A DNA stretch of 64,000 nt from positions 1,426,001-1,490,000 of the forward strand of contig JAXGYX010000001.1 in the NCBI GenBank assembly GCA_040772065.1, written 5' to 3'. Positions 45,020-54,001 of this stretch are shown one piece after another. The translations under genes were made by a program, and so were the position numbers. Source of the DNA: JAXGYX01 sp040772065. Lineage in GTDB: Bacteria; Bacillota; Clostridia; Saccharofermentanales; Fastidiosipilaceae. Numbering within the stretch: position 1 is the stretch's first letter; every line of letters starts with the position of its first letter. The notes below the pieces were generated by a model that searched no databases, was not told where the DNA came from, and saw nothing but the letters and a program-made list of their open reading frames with translations.

Positions 45020-45032
45020 TCATTTGCGCAAG
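45020..45032. repeat. 13-bp target-site duplication of miniature IS30, right copy
   Basis: Exact repeat of 44414-44426. Confidence 0.8.
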
Positions 45033-45059
45033 TCTGTCCGGCTGATCGTCCACGCTGAT

Positions 45060-45085
45060 CACACGGCGCGGGATCGCGCCGTGTG
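45060..45085 (-). terminator. Hairpin downstream of citrate synthase
   Basis: CACACGGCGC and GCGCCGTGTG form a perfect 10-bp stem with a 6-nt loop about 45 bp after the stop. No T-run follows, so termination is uncertain. Confidence 0.5.
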
Positions 45086-45128
45086 TGACTCTACACAGCG
45101 ATCAACCATCACGCGGACGGCGATTCTG

Positions 45129-46532
45129 TCATGATTTCGCACCGCGATCATCAATCGCTATGCACGATTTTCGTTTTTGCACATTTTTGTAAGCAGGACG
45201 GATGATACGGCCACTGGAAATCAATTCCTCCAAGCGGTGAGCGGACCAGCCCGCGATTCTCGCCGTCGCGAAAATCGGTGTAAACATCTCTTCAGGAATG
45301 CCCAGCATGTTATAAATAAAACCGGCATAAAAGTCCACATTGGCGCAGACAGTCTTGTTGTTTTTCTTCACATTAGCGAAGATTTCCGGTGCCATGCGTT
45401 CGGTGGTGGTATAAAGCAGGTACTCGTCCTCACGTCCCGCCTCAAAAGCCAGCGAACGGGCGTAGTCTCTCAAGAGTCTGGCGCGTGGATCGGACAAGGT
45501 ATAGACGGCGTGACCGATTCCATAGATCAATCCACTTTTGTCAAACGCTTCCTTTTCCAAAATTTTGACAAGGTAGTCGGCGATTTCCATTTCATTTCGC
45601 CAGTTCTTCACATTCGCCTTCAAGTCCTGCATCATCGCGTAGGCTCTGCCACTGGCCCCACCGTGCTGCGGCCCTTTCAAAGAACCGATGGCCGCGGCCA
45701 TCGCCGAATAAGTGTCGGTACCGGTAGACGTCACACAGCGCGCCGTGAAGGTGGAGTTGTTTCCGCCACCATGTTCGGCGTGCAACACCAGCGCCAGATC
45801 CAAGATCCTCGCCTCAAGCTCGGTGAACTGGCCGTCCGGTCGAATCAGATGCAAAATATTTTGTGCCGTGTTGTAATCCTTGCGCGGAGCATGCAAGTAC
45901 AGGCTTTCATTATCTATATAATGGCGTTTCGCAACATAAGCATAGGAGACCAACAAGGGGAAGCGAGCGATCAGTTCAAGGGACTGACGCAACACGTTGT
46001 CCACCGATATATTGTCCGGATCGGGGTCATAGGCGTACAACGCCAGACAGGATCGGGCCAGCTTGTTCATGATATCTTTGCTCGGAGACTTGAAAATCAT
46101 GTCTTCGATAAAGTTTTGCGGCAGGGTATGGTTTTCACCCAACACACAAGTAAAATTATCCAACTGCTCCCGTGTTGGCAGATCGCCAAATATGAGCAGA
46201 TAGGCGGTTTCCTCAAATCCGAATCGTCCCTCTTCATAAAAACCCGTGACCAGGTCGCTGATCTCGATGCCGCTATAAAACAGTCGGCCTTCCACCGGCA
46301 TCAGATCATTGTCATCCATATAGTAAGAAAAAACTTCACCCACCCGAGTCAAACCGACCAGCACACCCGTGCCATTCGCGTTGCGCAGTCCGCGCTTCAC
46401 ATCATAACGGTCAAAAAGGTTGGGACTGATCGGCCGATTGGCCGTCGCGAGTTTAAAGTCATCCAAAATTTGTTGTTCACGGGCCGTAATAACTTGATCG
46501 TTAAAATCCATGCGATCACCTGTACCTATCAT
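45129..46532 (-). CDS. gltA: Citrate synthase
   Basis: Condenses acetyl-CoA and oxaloacetate. The catalytic residues are recognisable: first histidine in LHAEHGGGNNSTF, second in YGIGHAVY, aspartate in NVDFYAGFIYNMLG, with the GPQHGGASG loop between. The N-terminal 45 residues are longer than in minimal Gram-positive enzymes. The first ATG overlaps the aconitase stop in an ATGA; a second ATG at 46511 is also possible. Coupling to aconitase suggests a route to 2-oxoglutarate and glutamate; no isocitrate dehydrogenase gene is in the window. Confidence 0.93.
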   Translation of the reverse strand: MIGTGDRMDFNDQVITAREQQILDDFKLATANRPISPNLFDRYDVKRGLRNANGTGVLVGLTRVGEVFSYYMDDNDLMPVEGRLFYSGIEISDLVTGFYEEGRFGFEETAYLLIFGDLPTREQLDNFTCVLGENHTLPQNFIEDMIFKSPSKDIMNKLARSCLALYAYDPDPDNISVDNVLRQSLELIARFPLLVSYAYVAKRHYIDNESLYLHAPRKDYNTAQNILHLIRPDGQFTELEARILDLALVLHAEHGGGNNSTFTARCVTSTGTDTYSAMAAAIGSLKGPQHGGASGRAYAMMQDLKANVKNWRNEMEIADYLVKILEKEAFDKSGLIYGIGHAVYTLSDPRARLLRDYARSLAFEAGREDEYLLYTTTERMAPEIFANVKKNNKTVCANVDFYAGFIYNMLGIPEEMFTPIFATARIAGWSAHRLEELISSGRIIRPAYKNVQKRKSCIAIDDRGAKS

Positions 46533-48469
46533 TTATTTTCTTGTTTTGTGTAATTCAACAATCCGCCGGCTAACAAAATATCAGCTTGTCGACGAGAGAC
46601 ACTCAGCATCGTCTCATATGCAATATCACGAGTTATGTTTTTGACTAGGATCCGGTCCCCTCCGACCGCTCCTTCTATCTGTTCACGCACATTCTCAATC
46701 ACCAGCGAGTCGCCTAATTGAAGTTCGTCATAATCACTCTCATCCGCGAAGACTAACGGAATTATACCATTATTGATTAAGTTAGCCATGTGGATACGCG
46801 CGAACGATTTCGCGATCACCGCTTTCACACCCAATTGCAATGGCGCCAACGCCGCGTGTTCGCGGCTGGATCCCTGCCCATAGTTGTGTCCGGCGATGAT
46901 CATGCCACCGCCCGCCGCTTTGGCACGGGCCGGAAACTCGGGGTCGCAGGGAGTCAGACAATAATTCGCCAAATGCGGCACATTCGAGCGGTACGGCAGC
47001 AGGCTGGAATCCGAGGGCATGATGTGATCGGTTGTGATGTTGTCTTCCACCTTGATCAGCGCCTCTCCCTCCATTGTCTCAGGAAGGCGCACGTTGACAG
47101 GGAAGGGCTTGATGTTCGGACCGCGCACAACCTCGACCGCGGCGCCATCCTCCGCCGGCATCACGATCAAATTGTCATTGACCAAAAAGTCGTCCGCGAC
47201 CACCGTCTCGGGCGCCTCGATGTCGGTGTCCGCCGGGTTGGTCAACATGCCGGTAATGGCGCTGACTGCGGCCACCTCCGGACTCACCAGGTACACCGAA
47301 GCGGATTTCGTGCCGGAGCGTCCATAGAAGTTGCGATTAATCGTACGCAAGGATATGCCGTTCGAGCGTGGCGACTGTCCCATGCCGATGCACGGACCAC
47401 AGCCCGATTCCAAAATACGCGCTCCCGCGGCGATCATGTCCGCCAACGAACCGTCTCTCGCCAACATGTTGAGCACTTGCTTTGAACCGGGAGCGATCAC
47501 CAGCGAGACGTCGTCAGCGACCGTTCGCCCGCGCAAGATAGCGGCCGCTTTGTGCATGTCCGAAAGACTGGAATTTGTACAGCTTCCGATGTGCACCTGG
47601 TCAACCTTTATTTGCCCGGCCTCGGACACTTTTTTAACATTGTCCGGGCTGCTTGGGCAGGCGACCAGCGGAACCAATTCATCCAAATTGATTTCCAGCG
47701 TGTCATCATACACGGCGTCCTCATCCGGAGCCAAATAGCTGAAATCATGCTCTCTGTGTTGCGCCTTCATAAATGCCCGCGTGACATCGTCACTTGGGAA
47801 GATGGATGTGGTGGCGCCGAGTTCCGCTCCCATGTTGGTAATGGTCGCGCGCTCGGGAACGGACAGTGTGTCGACACCCGGTCCGCTATATTCAATGATC
47901 TTGCCCACTCCTCCTTTAACAGTCATGATTCGCAAGACTTCTAAAATAATGTCTTTGGCGGAGGCCCAGGGCTGAAGCTTGCCGGTTAGGTGGACGCGTT
48001 GGATGGCGGGCATGGTGATGTAATATGGTCCTCCACCCATGGCGACCGCGACATCCAGACCGCCCGCGCCGATCGCGAGCATGCCGATGCCACCGCAAGT
48101 CGGTGTGTGGCTGTCCGAGCCCAGCAAAGTCTTGCCGGGAACGGCGAACCGCTCAATATGAACCTGATGACAAACACCGTTGCCCGGTTTGGAAAAGCGC
48201 ACACCATATTTAGCCGCGACCGTCTGAATGTACTTATGATCATCCGCATTCTCAAAACCGGTCTGCAACATGTTGTGGTCGACATAGGCGACTGACAACT
48301 CAGTCCGAACATGTGGCAATCCCAGAGCCTCAAATTGCAGATACGCCATGGTACCGGTAGAGTCTTGAGTCAGAGTCTGATCGATGCGAATCGCGACTTC
48401 CTCGCCGGTTCGCATCTCGCCGCTCACCAAATGGCTCTTGATAATTTTTTGCGCCAATGTATATCCCAT
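46529..48469 (-). CDS. acn: Aconitate hydratase
   Basis: The 646-residue protein has the aconitase domains in order: LGSDSHTPTCGGIGMLAIG, the 4Fe-4S cysteines in HIGSCTNSS and SGCGPCIGMGQ, and the swivel domain with AGHNYGQGSSREHAAL. It is of the compact (about 640 aa) type found in Clostridia and some other anaerobes, shorter than AcnA. The start follows GGAGG. It is the first gene of a two-gene operon with citrate synthase. Confidence 0.94.
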   Translation of the reverse strand: MGYTLAQKIIKSHLVSGEMRTGEEVAIRIDQTLTQDSTGTMAYLQFEALGLPHVRTELSVAYVDHNMLQTGFENADDHKYIQTVAAKYGVRFSKPGNGVCHQVHIERFAVPGKTLLGSDSHTPTCGGIGMLAIGAGGLDVAVAMGGGPYYITMPAIQRVHLTGKLQPWASAKDIILEVLRIMTVKGGVGKIIEYSGPGVDTLSVPERATITNMGAELGATTSIFPSDDVTRAFMKAQHREHDFSYLAPDEDAVYDDTLEINLDELVPLVACPSSPDNVKKVSEAGQIKVDQVHIGSCTNSSLSDMHKAAAILRGRTVADDVSLVIAPGSKQVLNMLARDGSLADMIAAGARILESGCGPCIGMGQSPRSNGISLRTINRNFYGRSGTKSASVYLVSPEVAAVSAITGMLTNPADTDIEAPETVVADDFLVNDNLIVMPAEDGAAVEVVRGPNIKPFPVNVRLPETMEGEALIKVEDNITTDHIMPSDSSLLPYRSNVPHLANYCLTPCDPEFPARAKAAGGGMIIAGHNYGQGSSREHAALAPLQLGVKAVIAKSFARIHMANLINNGIIPLVFADESDYDELQLGDSLVIENVREQIEGAVGGDRILVKNITRDIAYETMLSVSRRQADILLAGGLLNYTKQENK

Positions 48470-48590
48470 TTTTAACCTCCGGATACCATCAAATTAAAGA
48501 TTGTACGTAGCTTAATATACAGTTTTTAATTATACATTATGATCTTTCCAATATGCGCGACAGGCATATAAAACACTTATTCTACATGAA

Positions 48591-48625
48591 AAATCAGCGA
48601 AATTCCACTTGAATTTCGCTGATTT
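48591..48625 (-). terminator. Terminator after trkH
   Basis: AAATCAGCGAAATTC and GAATTTCGCTGATTT form a perfect 15-bp stem with a 5-nt loop, followed by TTCATG on the minus strand. Confidence 0.8.
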
Positions 48626-48679
48626 ACACGAAGTTCTTGCTGAAAAAGATCGAAGGTGGCGCGATGTCACCAACCCGGT

Positions 48680-50185
48680 TCAGCCGACAAACGTTTTACT
48701 TTCGGGATAGACCAGTGACTGATCCGAGCTTTGCTGAAAGGTCAGCCCCATCGCGAACGACGCCGGGCCGACACGCCCAAGATACATATTAAAGATCAAC
48801 ACGATCCAACTACCCGCGCTGAGTGTGGGGGTGCCCGCCGAAGTCACACCGACGGTGGCGAAGCCCGAAATAACCTCGTACAGGATGTCGAGAAAACTAA
48901 ATCTGCCATCCCGCAAGGCCTGCTTCTCCGTTAAAGTGATCAGCATCGAGCTCACAAGCACAATGGTCAGCCCGACAAAGACAATCGTCAAGGCACGCCG
49001 CACAACGTCGCGGCTGATCCGATGCTTAAACAAGAATGTTTCGTCCCGACCACGAAAATAAGAAGTGATCAGGGCGAACAACACAGCGATGGAGGTGATT
49101 TTCACACCGCCTCCGGTGGAAGCCGGCCCGGCGCCAATAAACATCAAAATACAGCCCATCAGTTTGGACGTATCGGACAGTCCTGCCTGATCAATCGAGT
49201 TGAAACCTGCGGTGCGCAGGCTCGCCGACTGAAAAAACGCCGCGAACGGCCGTTGCCACACGGGCAACGCTCCCAAAGAATCCGGTCCGACGGAGTTTCC
49301 CTCGACAAACAGGAAAAAAACAGTTCCGACGGCCAGCAAAAAAATAGTCATCGTAAGAACCAGTTTGGAATGAAAATGGAGTTTTTTCGTTTTGCGTAGT
49401 CGCAACAAGTCATCCCAGACCACGAACCCCAACCCTCCGATAATGATCAGGAAGGCTGTGGTAAGCGTGACGATCGGGTCGTCATTCCATTTTGTCAGGC
49501 TTGAAAATGGTCCACTGAAGTCGCCCATTAGATCAAAACCCGCGTTGCAGAAAGCCGATATGCCTTGAAACACTCCTCGTCTGAGCGCCTCGCCAAACGG
49601 CATGCGCAAGGCGTATCGCCAAGTCAGCACCGCCCCGCCAATCAGCTCGCAACTCAAAGTGAAAAAAATGATTTTCTTAACTAAGTCGCGTGAAGAACTA
49701 AAGGACTGTGAGCCGATTGATTCCTGCATGGCCAACATTGCGCGCATACCGATTTTTTTCCGTGTGGCGACCAGGAAAAATGACATGATTGTGATTAGCC
49801 CCAGCCCGCCGATTTGAATCAGCCCAATGATTACAACGTGTCCGAAAGCACTCCAAAAAGTCGCCGTGTCTCCGACGATCAAACCGGTCACACAGGTGCA
49901 AGAGGTGGAGGTGAACAAAGCTTTTAGCGGCCCGACCGAGGTCCCATCGGCTGAGGCGATGGGCAACGTTAATAAAACGGTTCCGACCAGGATAACCAAA
50001 GCGAAACTCAAGGTGATCAGACGCGGAGCGCTGGACGTCAGCCAACGAAGGAATTTATTCTGTTTTTTACGCCAGACAATCTCTTCCGGCGTGACTTCGG
50101 TTGGTTTGCGATAGACAATCTTCCTCTCGTGGACGTTGAGGCGATCCTGCCCCGGCCGATCCATCCCGTCTTTCTTTTTCCCCAT
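48680..50185 (-). CDS. TrkH/KtrB-type potassium uptake channel subunit
   Basis: The 501-residue membrane protein has the fourfold pore repeats of the Trk/Ktr family. The first filter lies in TSTSCTCVTGLIVGD, others in FCNAGFDLMGDF, LRTAGFNSIDQ and SGFATVGVTSAG, each with the key glycine. The first 60 residues form a polar cytosolic tail. The start at 50185 lies just after the stop of the TrkA gene, whose last codons contain the AAGGAGG ribosome binding site. It works with the two TrkA proteins encoded upstream. Confidence 0.92.
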   Translation of the reverse strand: MGKKKDGMDRPGQDRLNVHERKIVYRKPTEVTPEEIVWRKKQNKFLRWLTSSAPRLITLSFALVILVGTVLLTLPIASADGTSVGPLKALFTSTSCTCVTGLIVGDTATFWSAFGHVVIIGLIQIGGLGLITIMSFFLVATRKKIGMRAMLAMQESIGSQSFSSSRDLVKKIIFFTLSCELIGGAVLTWRYALRMPFGEALRRGVFQGISAFCNAGFDLMGDFSGPFSSLTKWNDDPIVTLTTAFLIIIGGLGFVVWDDLLRLRKTKKLHFHSKLVLTMTIFLLAVGTVFFLFVEGNSVGPDSLGALPVWQRPFAAFFQSASLRTAGFNSIDQAGLSDTSKLMGCILMFIGAGPASTGGGVKITSIAVLFALITSYFRGRDETFLFKHRISRDVVRRALTIVFVGLTIVLVSSMLITLTEKQALRDGRFSFLDILYEVISGFATVGVTSAGTPTLSAGSWIVLIFNMYLGRVGPASFAMGLTFQQSSDQSLVYPESKTFVG

Positions 50186-50186
50186 T

Positions 50187-50867
50187 TCAGAGCACAGCCT
50201 CCTTGTCGACCATCGCCTCCCAGATTTTTTCGAAATCATCAACATCCGCAACCACCAACATCCGGTCTCCGGCCTGCATGACCAAATCACCTTGAGGCAT
50301 TTCAACAGTGCCGTCGGGTCGCGTAAGCAACACGACTTTCGCGTCTCCGGGGAAGGTGTATTTCAACAACGTCCGGCCGACGGCGCGGGAATCTGCAGCC
50401 AGATAAAATTCCAAAATACCTTTCGTGCTTCCCGGAATGTCAAACGCTATTTCCATTCCCGAATAATTGATTTGCTGATCGATGATATCCGCAAGGATTT
50501 TTGTGCCGGAAAAACAGCGATCGACACCAAGCAGGCGCATAACGGTGATATTTTTGGGATTGTTGGCCCGCGCCACCGTCTTATTCACGCCAAATGTCAG
50601 CTTGGCGATCTGACAGGCAAGCAAATTGGTCTCGTCCTCTCCGGTCAAACTGACCAGCATGTCCGCTTGCGCCATGCCCGCCATGGCCATCGTCTGCACA
50701 TTGCTGCCGTCTCCATTGATCACCTTCACTTCCAAATCATCCGCCAAACGTTCGCAAATCCTGCGGCGCAGTTCAATCGCCGTTATATCGTGTCCTTCCG
50801 CCACCAGCAACCCAATCAGGTGGTAGGCGACCTTGTCGCCTCCGATTACAATAATCCTCATTGTCAA
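50187..50867 (-). CDS. TrkA/KtrA-family potassium uptake regulator (second copy)
   Basis: An RCK_N domain with the Rossmann motif VIGGDKVAYHLIGLL and the acidic E after beta-2 (ITAIELRR) is followed by an RCK_C domain (about 140-220). The glycine motif is GGDKVA rather than GxGxxG, so nucleotide binding may differ from that of its partner. It overlaps the upstream trkA-like gene by 4 bp (ATGA). Confidence 0.88.
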   Translation of the reverse strand: MTMRIIVIGGDKVAYHLIGLLVAEGHDITAIELRRRICERLADDLEVKVINGDGSNVQTMAMAGMAQADMLVSLTGEDETNLLACQIAKLTFGVNKTVARANNPKNITVMRLLGVDRCFSGTKILADIIDQQINYSGMEIAFDIPGSTKGILEFYLAADSRAVGRTLLKYTFPGDAKVVLLTRPDGTVEMPQGDLVMQAGDRMLVVADVDDFEKIWEAMVDKEAVL

Positions 50868-51472
50868 TCACCAACTTTCGCCAACAAGAGGTGGTCACCT
50901 TCGCGCAGGTGGAGCCGCCCATCGGACAAGTGCAACCGCCCGTCACGTATGATCGCGAACGGGCTGCCATCGACCTCCGGTAGGGTGGTCAGAGATTTGC
51001 CAATCCAAATCGGCTTCACCTCTTCTGTAAAAAAGTCAACATTCGTGCCGAGAATGTTCAACCTCAATTCGGCTTCATAGGCACCCAGATTTTGAATGAT
51101 GGTGTCCACGATAAGGGTGGTGGTACAGATTGGCTCCAAACCTAATTTCTCATAAATTGAAGTGTTTGGCTGCAAGAAAGTGCGCACGATGACCTTCGGC
51201 ACATTAAAAACAGTCTTGGCGATCTGTCCTGCCATGGTATTCAGGTTTTCATTGTCACTCACGCATAGCACGGCGTCCGCGGTGCTGAGATCAGCTTGTT
51301 CCAGCACATCAAGGTCGATCGGAACGCCATGAATGCGCACAAGATTGACATCTTTCAGATTATCCAGCCGGGCTTCATCCCGCTCCACGACGACGACTTC
51401 CTCTCCCAGCTCGGCCAATTGAATCGCCAGTTCAGTGCCTGTTTTGCCGCATCCGATAATCACGATTTGCAT
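50864..51472 (-). CDS. TrkA/KtrA-family potassium uptake regulator (first copy)
   Basis: The RCK_N domain starts IIGCGKTGTELAIQLAE (a proper GxGxxG motif) with the acidic residue in VVVVERDEARL; an RCK_C domain follows. Two different single-RCK subunits feeding one TrkH suggest a hetero-oligomeric gating ring. Start: GGAGG six to seven bases upstream. Promoter at 51509-51536. Confidence 0.88.
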   Translation of the reverse strand: MQIVIIGCGKTGTELAIQLAELGEEVVVVERDEARLDNLKDVNLVRIHGVPIDLDVLEQADLSTADAVLCVSDNENLNTMAGQIAKTVFNVPKVIVRTFLQPNTSIYEKLGLEPICTTTLIVDTIIQNLGAYEAELRLNILGTNVDFFTEEVKPIWIGKSLTTLPEVDGSPFAIIRDGRLHLSDGRLHLREGDHLLLAKVGD

Positions 51473-51508
51473 GCTTCAGTCCTCCAGATTATATAGACTC
51501 CAATTCGC

Positions 51509-51536
51509 AATATACTACACCGTTTTGCTATTTCAA
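51509..51536 (-). promoter_or_regulatory. Promoter of the trkA-trkA-trkH operon
   Basis: Minus strand TTGAAA (51531-51536), 16-bp spacer, TATATT (51509-51514). A small AGTGCTT/AAGCACT hairpin at 51536-51554 abuts the -35 box and may end trmH transcription. Confidence 0.6.
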
Positions 51537-51566
51537 GTGCTTATTTCAAGCACTCTTCAAGTACTC

Positions 51567-52388
51567 TTAGGTGAACAAATGAAAACAACAAATTCCCGCG
51601 GCGACCGCGACATTCAGCGACTCCGCCCGACCCGGCATTTCAATGGTGATCTTGCGATTCACCGCGTCAAGGGTCTGCCACGTCAGACCGGAACCTTCGT
51701 TGCCCAAAACCACAGCCAACGGACCGTCGACCCTAATTTGTCGCAGATTTTCACCATCCAGCGCCGCCGCCAACACAGGAATCTGTCTTGCCGCCAGGAT
51801 TTCGCAAATTTCAAGGACGCTCTCACCACGAAAGATATCAATATGGAACACCGAACCCATGCTGGCCCGCACCGCTTTATCCTGCCACGGATCCGCGGCG
51901 TCCGAGGTGTAAAAAAAGCCATCCAGCCCAAACGCGTCCGCCACACGGATCAATGCGCCCATATTTCCCGGATCTTGAATATTCTCGACGATCAGCAAAC
52001 CACGATTCAGCGGTGTCTCCGGTTTGAAATCAGCGCGCGGACGATCCACCAACATAAAAACGCCCTGTGGCCGCACAGTCGCGCACAGGCGCTTCATCAA
52101 ATCAGCCGACAAGTCCAGCCGGATCGGAGACGTTTTAAAAGTACCGTTCAACCATTCCCGCCATTGGGAGAAACGCCTGGTTTGAGTCTCATTCAACAGT
52201 TCGGATGAATAAACAATCGCCTGTGGCCGAAAGCCGGCTTCCAGCGCCGTTTCACAGAGTCTGAAACCCTCCAACGCGACGAGTTCGGGGAACTTGCCAC
52301 GTGCCACCCGCGCAATTTTTTTATAATGCATACTGTTTTTGCTGGAAATGGGCAGAAATTCATTTTTAAAGTCAAAGCTCATCGGCAA
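51567..52388 (-). CDS. TrmH/SpoU-family RNA methyltransferase
   Basis: The C-terminal SPOUT domain shows the three family motifs: LIVENIQDPGNMGALIR, LAVVLGNEGSGLTW and KITIEMPGRAESLNVAVAAG. The N-terminal substrate-binding domain starts around KNSMHYKKIARVARGK. The target (rRNA or tRNA 2'-O-ribose) is not identifiable. A TTG at 52388 is seven bases after AAGGAAG and is preferred; an ATG at 52382 follows two codons later. Position next to rplT is common in Bacillota. Confidence 0.9.
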   Translation of the reverse strand: MPMSFDFKNEFLPISSKNSMHYKKIARVARGKFPELVALEGFRLCETALEAGFRPQAIVYSSELLNETQTRRFSQWREWLNGTFKTSPIRLDLSADLMKRLCATVRPQGVFMLVDRPRADFKPETPLNRGLLIVENIQDPGNMGALIRVADAFGLDGFFYTSDAADPWQDKAVRASMGSVFHIDIFRGESVLEICEILAARQIPVLAAALDGENLRQIRVDGPLAVVLGNEGSGLTWQTLDAVNRKITIEMPGRAESLNVAVAAGICCFHLFT

Positions 52389-52411
52389 AAAAGTCACTTC
52401 CTTCCATAAAC

Positions 52412-52435
52412 AAAGACCGGCCATTGCCGGTCTTT
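52412..52435 (-). terminator. Terminator after rplT
   Basis: AAAGACCGGC and GCCGGTCTTT form a perfect 10-bp stem with a 4-nt loop; GTTTAT follows on the minus strand. Confidence 0.8.
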
Positions 52436-52481
52436 CGTATTGCTCATCGGTTCATTTCGCGCCCGGTCGTCTCAGGCTCGC

Positions 52482-52835
52482 TCAAAGCGCCGCCTTCGCC
52501 TGCTCACATAGAGAGGTGAACGCGCTCGGGTCGGAAACCGCGATCTCAGCCAAAATTTTGCGATCCAATTGGATACCCGCTTTTTTCAAGCCATTCATAA
52601 ACGTGCTATAGTTCATGCCGTTCAGGCGGGTGCCCGCGTTTATACGTGTAATCCACAGACGACGAAAATCACGTTTTTTATTGCGACGATCTCTGTACGA
52701 GTACGACAAAGATTTCATCACCTGTTGATTTGCGACCTTAAATAGTTTGCTTTTGTGACCGAAATAGCCATTTGCGCTCTTTAGAACTTTTTTATGTCTC
52801 TTGCGCCCGGTAACACCTCGTTTGACTCTAGCCAT
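52482..52835 (-). CDS. rplT: 50S ribosomal protein L20
   Basis: The 117-residue protein starts MARVKRGVTGRKRHKKVL and contains FGHKSKLFKVANQQV and RRLWITRINAGTR, diagnostic for L20. In Bacillus, L20 represses its own operon by binding the infC leader, and an attenuator is present here at 53802-53834. The ribosome binding site is AGGAGG. Confidence 0.97.
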   Translation of the reverse strand: MARVKRGVTGRKRHKKVLKSANGYFGHKSKLFKVANQQVMKSLSYSYRDRRNKKRDFRRLWITRINAGTRLNGMNYSTFMNGLKKAGIQLDRKILAEIAVSDPSAFTSLCEQAKAAL

Positions 52836-52944
52836 AATTATCCTCCTACACCGGTTATTCGACGCGGCGGTCCGCCGCAGTCAAAAACCATGTTGTTATT
52901 CATTAGGGATCCGTTGCTTCGCAACACGGACTCGATGTGACTCA

Positions 52945-53142
52945 TTATTTGTACGGAATCATATCCTTAATTCGTTTCGCGTTGGTTGAGTGCGCAGTGC
53001 GGGTACCGCGCAGTTGTCTCCTGCGTTTGGCGCTCTTGGCCTCAGCTTTATGTTTCTTATAAGCGAAGGGACTGGTCACTTTCCCGGTGCCGGTCACTTT
53101 AAATCGCTTTTTAGACGAACTGTGTGTTTTTTGTTTGGGCAT
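52945..53142 (-). CDS. rpmI: 50S ribosomal protein L35
   Basis: A basic 65-residue protein starting MPKQKTHSSSKKRFKVTGTG, diagnostic for L35. It lies between infC and rplT in the conserved order and has AGGAGG upstream. Confidence 0.97.
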   Translation of the reverse strand: MPKQKTHSSSKKRFKVTGTGKVTSPFAYKKHKAEAKSAKRRRQLRGTRTAHSTNAKRIKDMIPYK

Positions 53143-53237
53143 CTTATATCCTCCTAAATATGTTTGTTTCAGTTATAGGCAGATGAAATGGGTCAGCTGT
53201 CATGTCCGACACTGTTAAGAGTAAATCTATGCGTCGT

Positions 53238-53774
53238 TTATTTTTTAGTGGATGGCGAATCAATCGCGTTCAGGTACATATTCATATTGCGACCTTCCAC
53301 TTTCGGCGCGCGGTCCACCTCGGCTATGTCTTTCAATTGCGCCGCAAAGTTGTTCATCACATCATAGCCTTGAGACGTGTAAGCCATCTCACGTCCACGA
53401 AAACGAATGGACACCTTGACACGGTTGCCGCTTTCTAAAAACTTGCGGGCATTGCGCAACTTGACATTCAGGTCGTGCTCTTCCGTCGAAAGTTTCAGGC
53501 CCACTTCCTTGACCTCGATCGTTTTTTGTCTTCTGCGGGCTTCTTTCTCTCGTTTGGACTGCTCAAACATGTGTTTGCCGTAATCCATAATTTTGCAAAC
53601 CGGGTTGGTCGGATTCGCCGACATCAAGACCAAGTCCAATCCGGCGTCTTTCGCTCGCCGCAACGCTTCAGCGGTGGGTATCACCCCAATCATCTCGCCA
53701 TTTTCATCAATCAGTCGAACTTCCCTGAAACGTATTCTTTCATTGGTTTGCATTCCGCTTTCTTTCCTGGCTAT
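53238..53774 (-). CDS. infC: Translation initiation factor IF-3, probable AUA start
   Basis: The 178-residue IF-3 has the N-domain RFREVRLIDENGEMIGVIPT and C-domain LRNARKFLESGNRVKVSIRF. AAGGAGG is followed after eight bases by ATA (53774), with no ATG or GTG at a sensible distance. The first ATG (53753) is 29 bases from the ribosome binding site. infC is known for rare AUU/AUA/AUC starts that let IF-3 regulate its own translation. A longer frame from 53828 runs through the terminator and is unlikely to be translated. Confidence 0.93.
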   Translation of the reverse strand: MARKESGMQTNERIRFREVRLIDENGEMIGVIPTAEALRRAKDAGLDLVLMSANPTNPVCKIMDYGKHMFEQSKREKEARRRQKTIEVKEVGLKLSTEEHDLNVKLRNARKFLESGNRVKVSIRFRGREMAYTSQGYDVMNNFAAQLKDIAEVDRAPKVEGRNMNMYLNAIDSPSTKK

Positions 53775-53801
53775 CTTACTTCCCTCCTTATGATAATTAA
53801 C

Positions 53802-53834
53802 AAAAAAAGTTGGAACAGAGTCATCCATTCCAAC
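53802..53834 (-). promoter_or_regulatory. Transcription attenuator in the infC leader
   Basis: On the minus strand GTTGGAA and TTCCAAC form a stem followed by seven T residues, directly upstream of the infC ribosome binding site. A further hairpin (GGCGAA...TTCGCC, about 53858-53877) precedes it. Position and form match an L20-leader-type premature terminator. Confidence 0.8.
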
Positions 53835-53946
53835 ACAACAACAATCGGCAAAGCCTAAGGCGAAGACATTTTCGCCTGATAATCGCTATGGACCTCTTCG
53901 CGCAGCTGGAGGTGAGAAATGAATTTCCACTTAATTTCACCAAGTT

Positions 53947-53975
53947 AGTATAATTGCTTTGTATTCTTCTGTCAA
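53947..53975 (-). promoter_or_regulatory. Sigma-A promoter of infC-rpmI-rplT
   Basis: Minus strand TTGACA (53970-53975), 17-bp spacer, TATACT (53947-53952): near consensus. It gives a leader of about 165 nt before infC. Confidence 0.85.
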
Positions 53976-54001
53976 ATGATGTTTTGCCAGCGAGGATTGC
54001 A

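Noticed and set aside
45177..46553. 458-codon frame on the plus strand opposite citrate synthase
   Set aside because: It is the antisense shadow of a strongly conserved gene; it shows no family motif and has no ribosome binding site.
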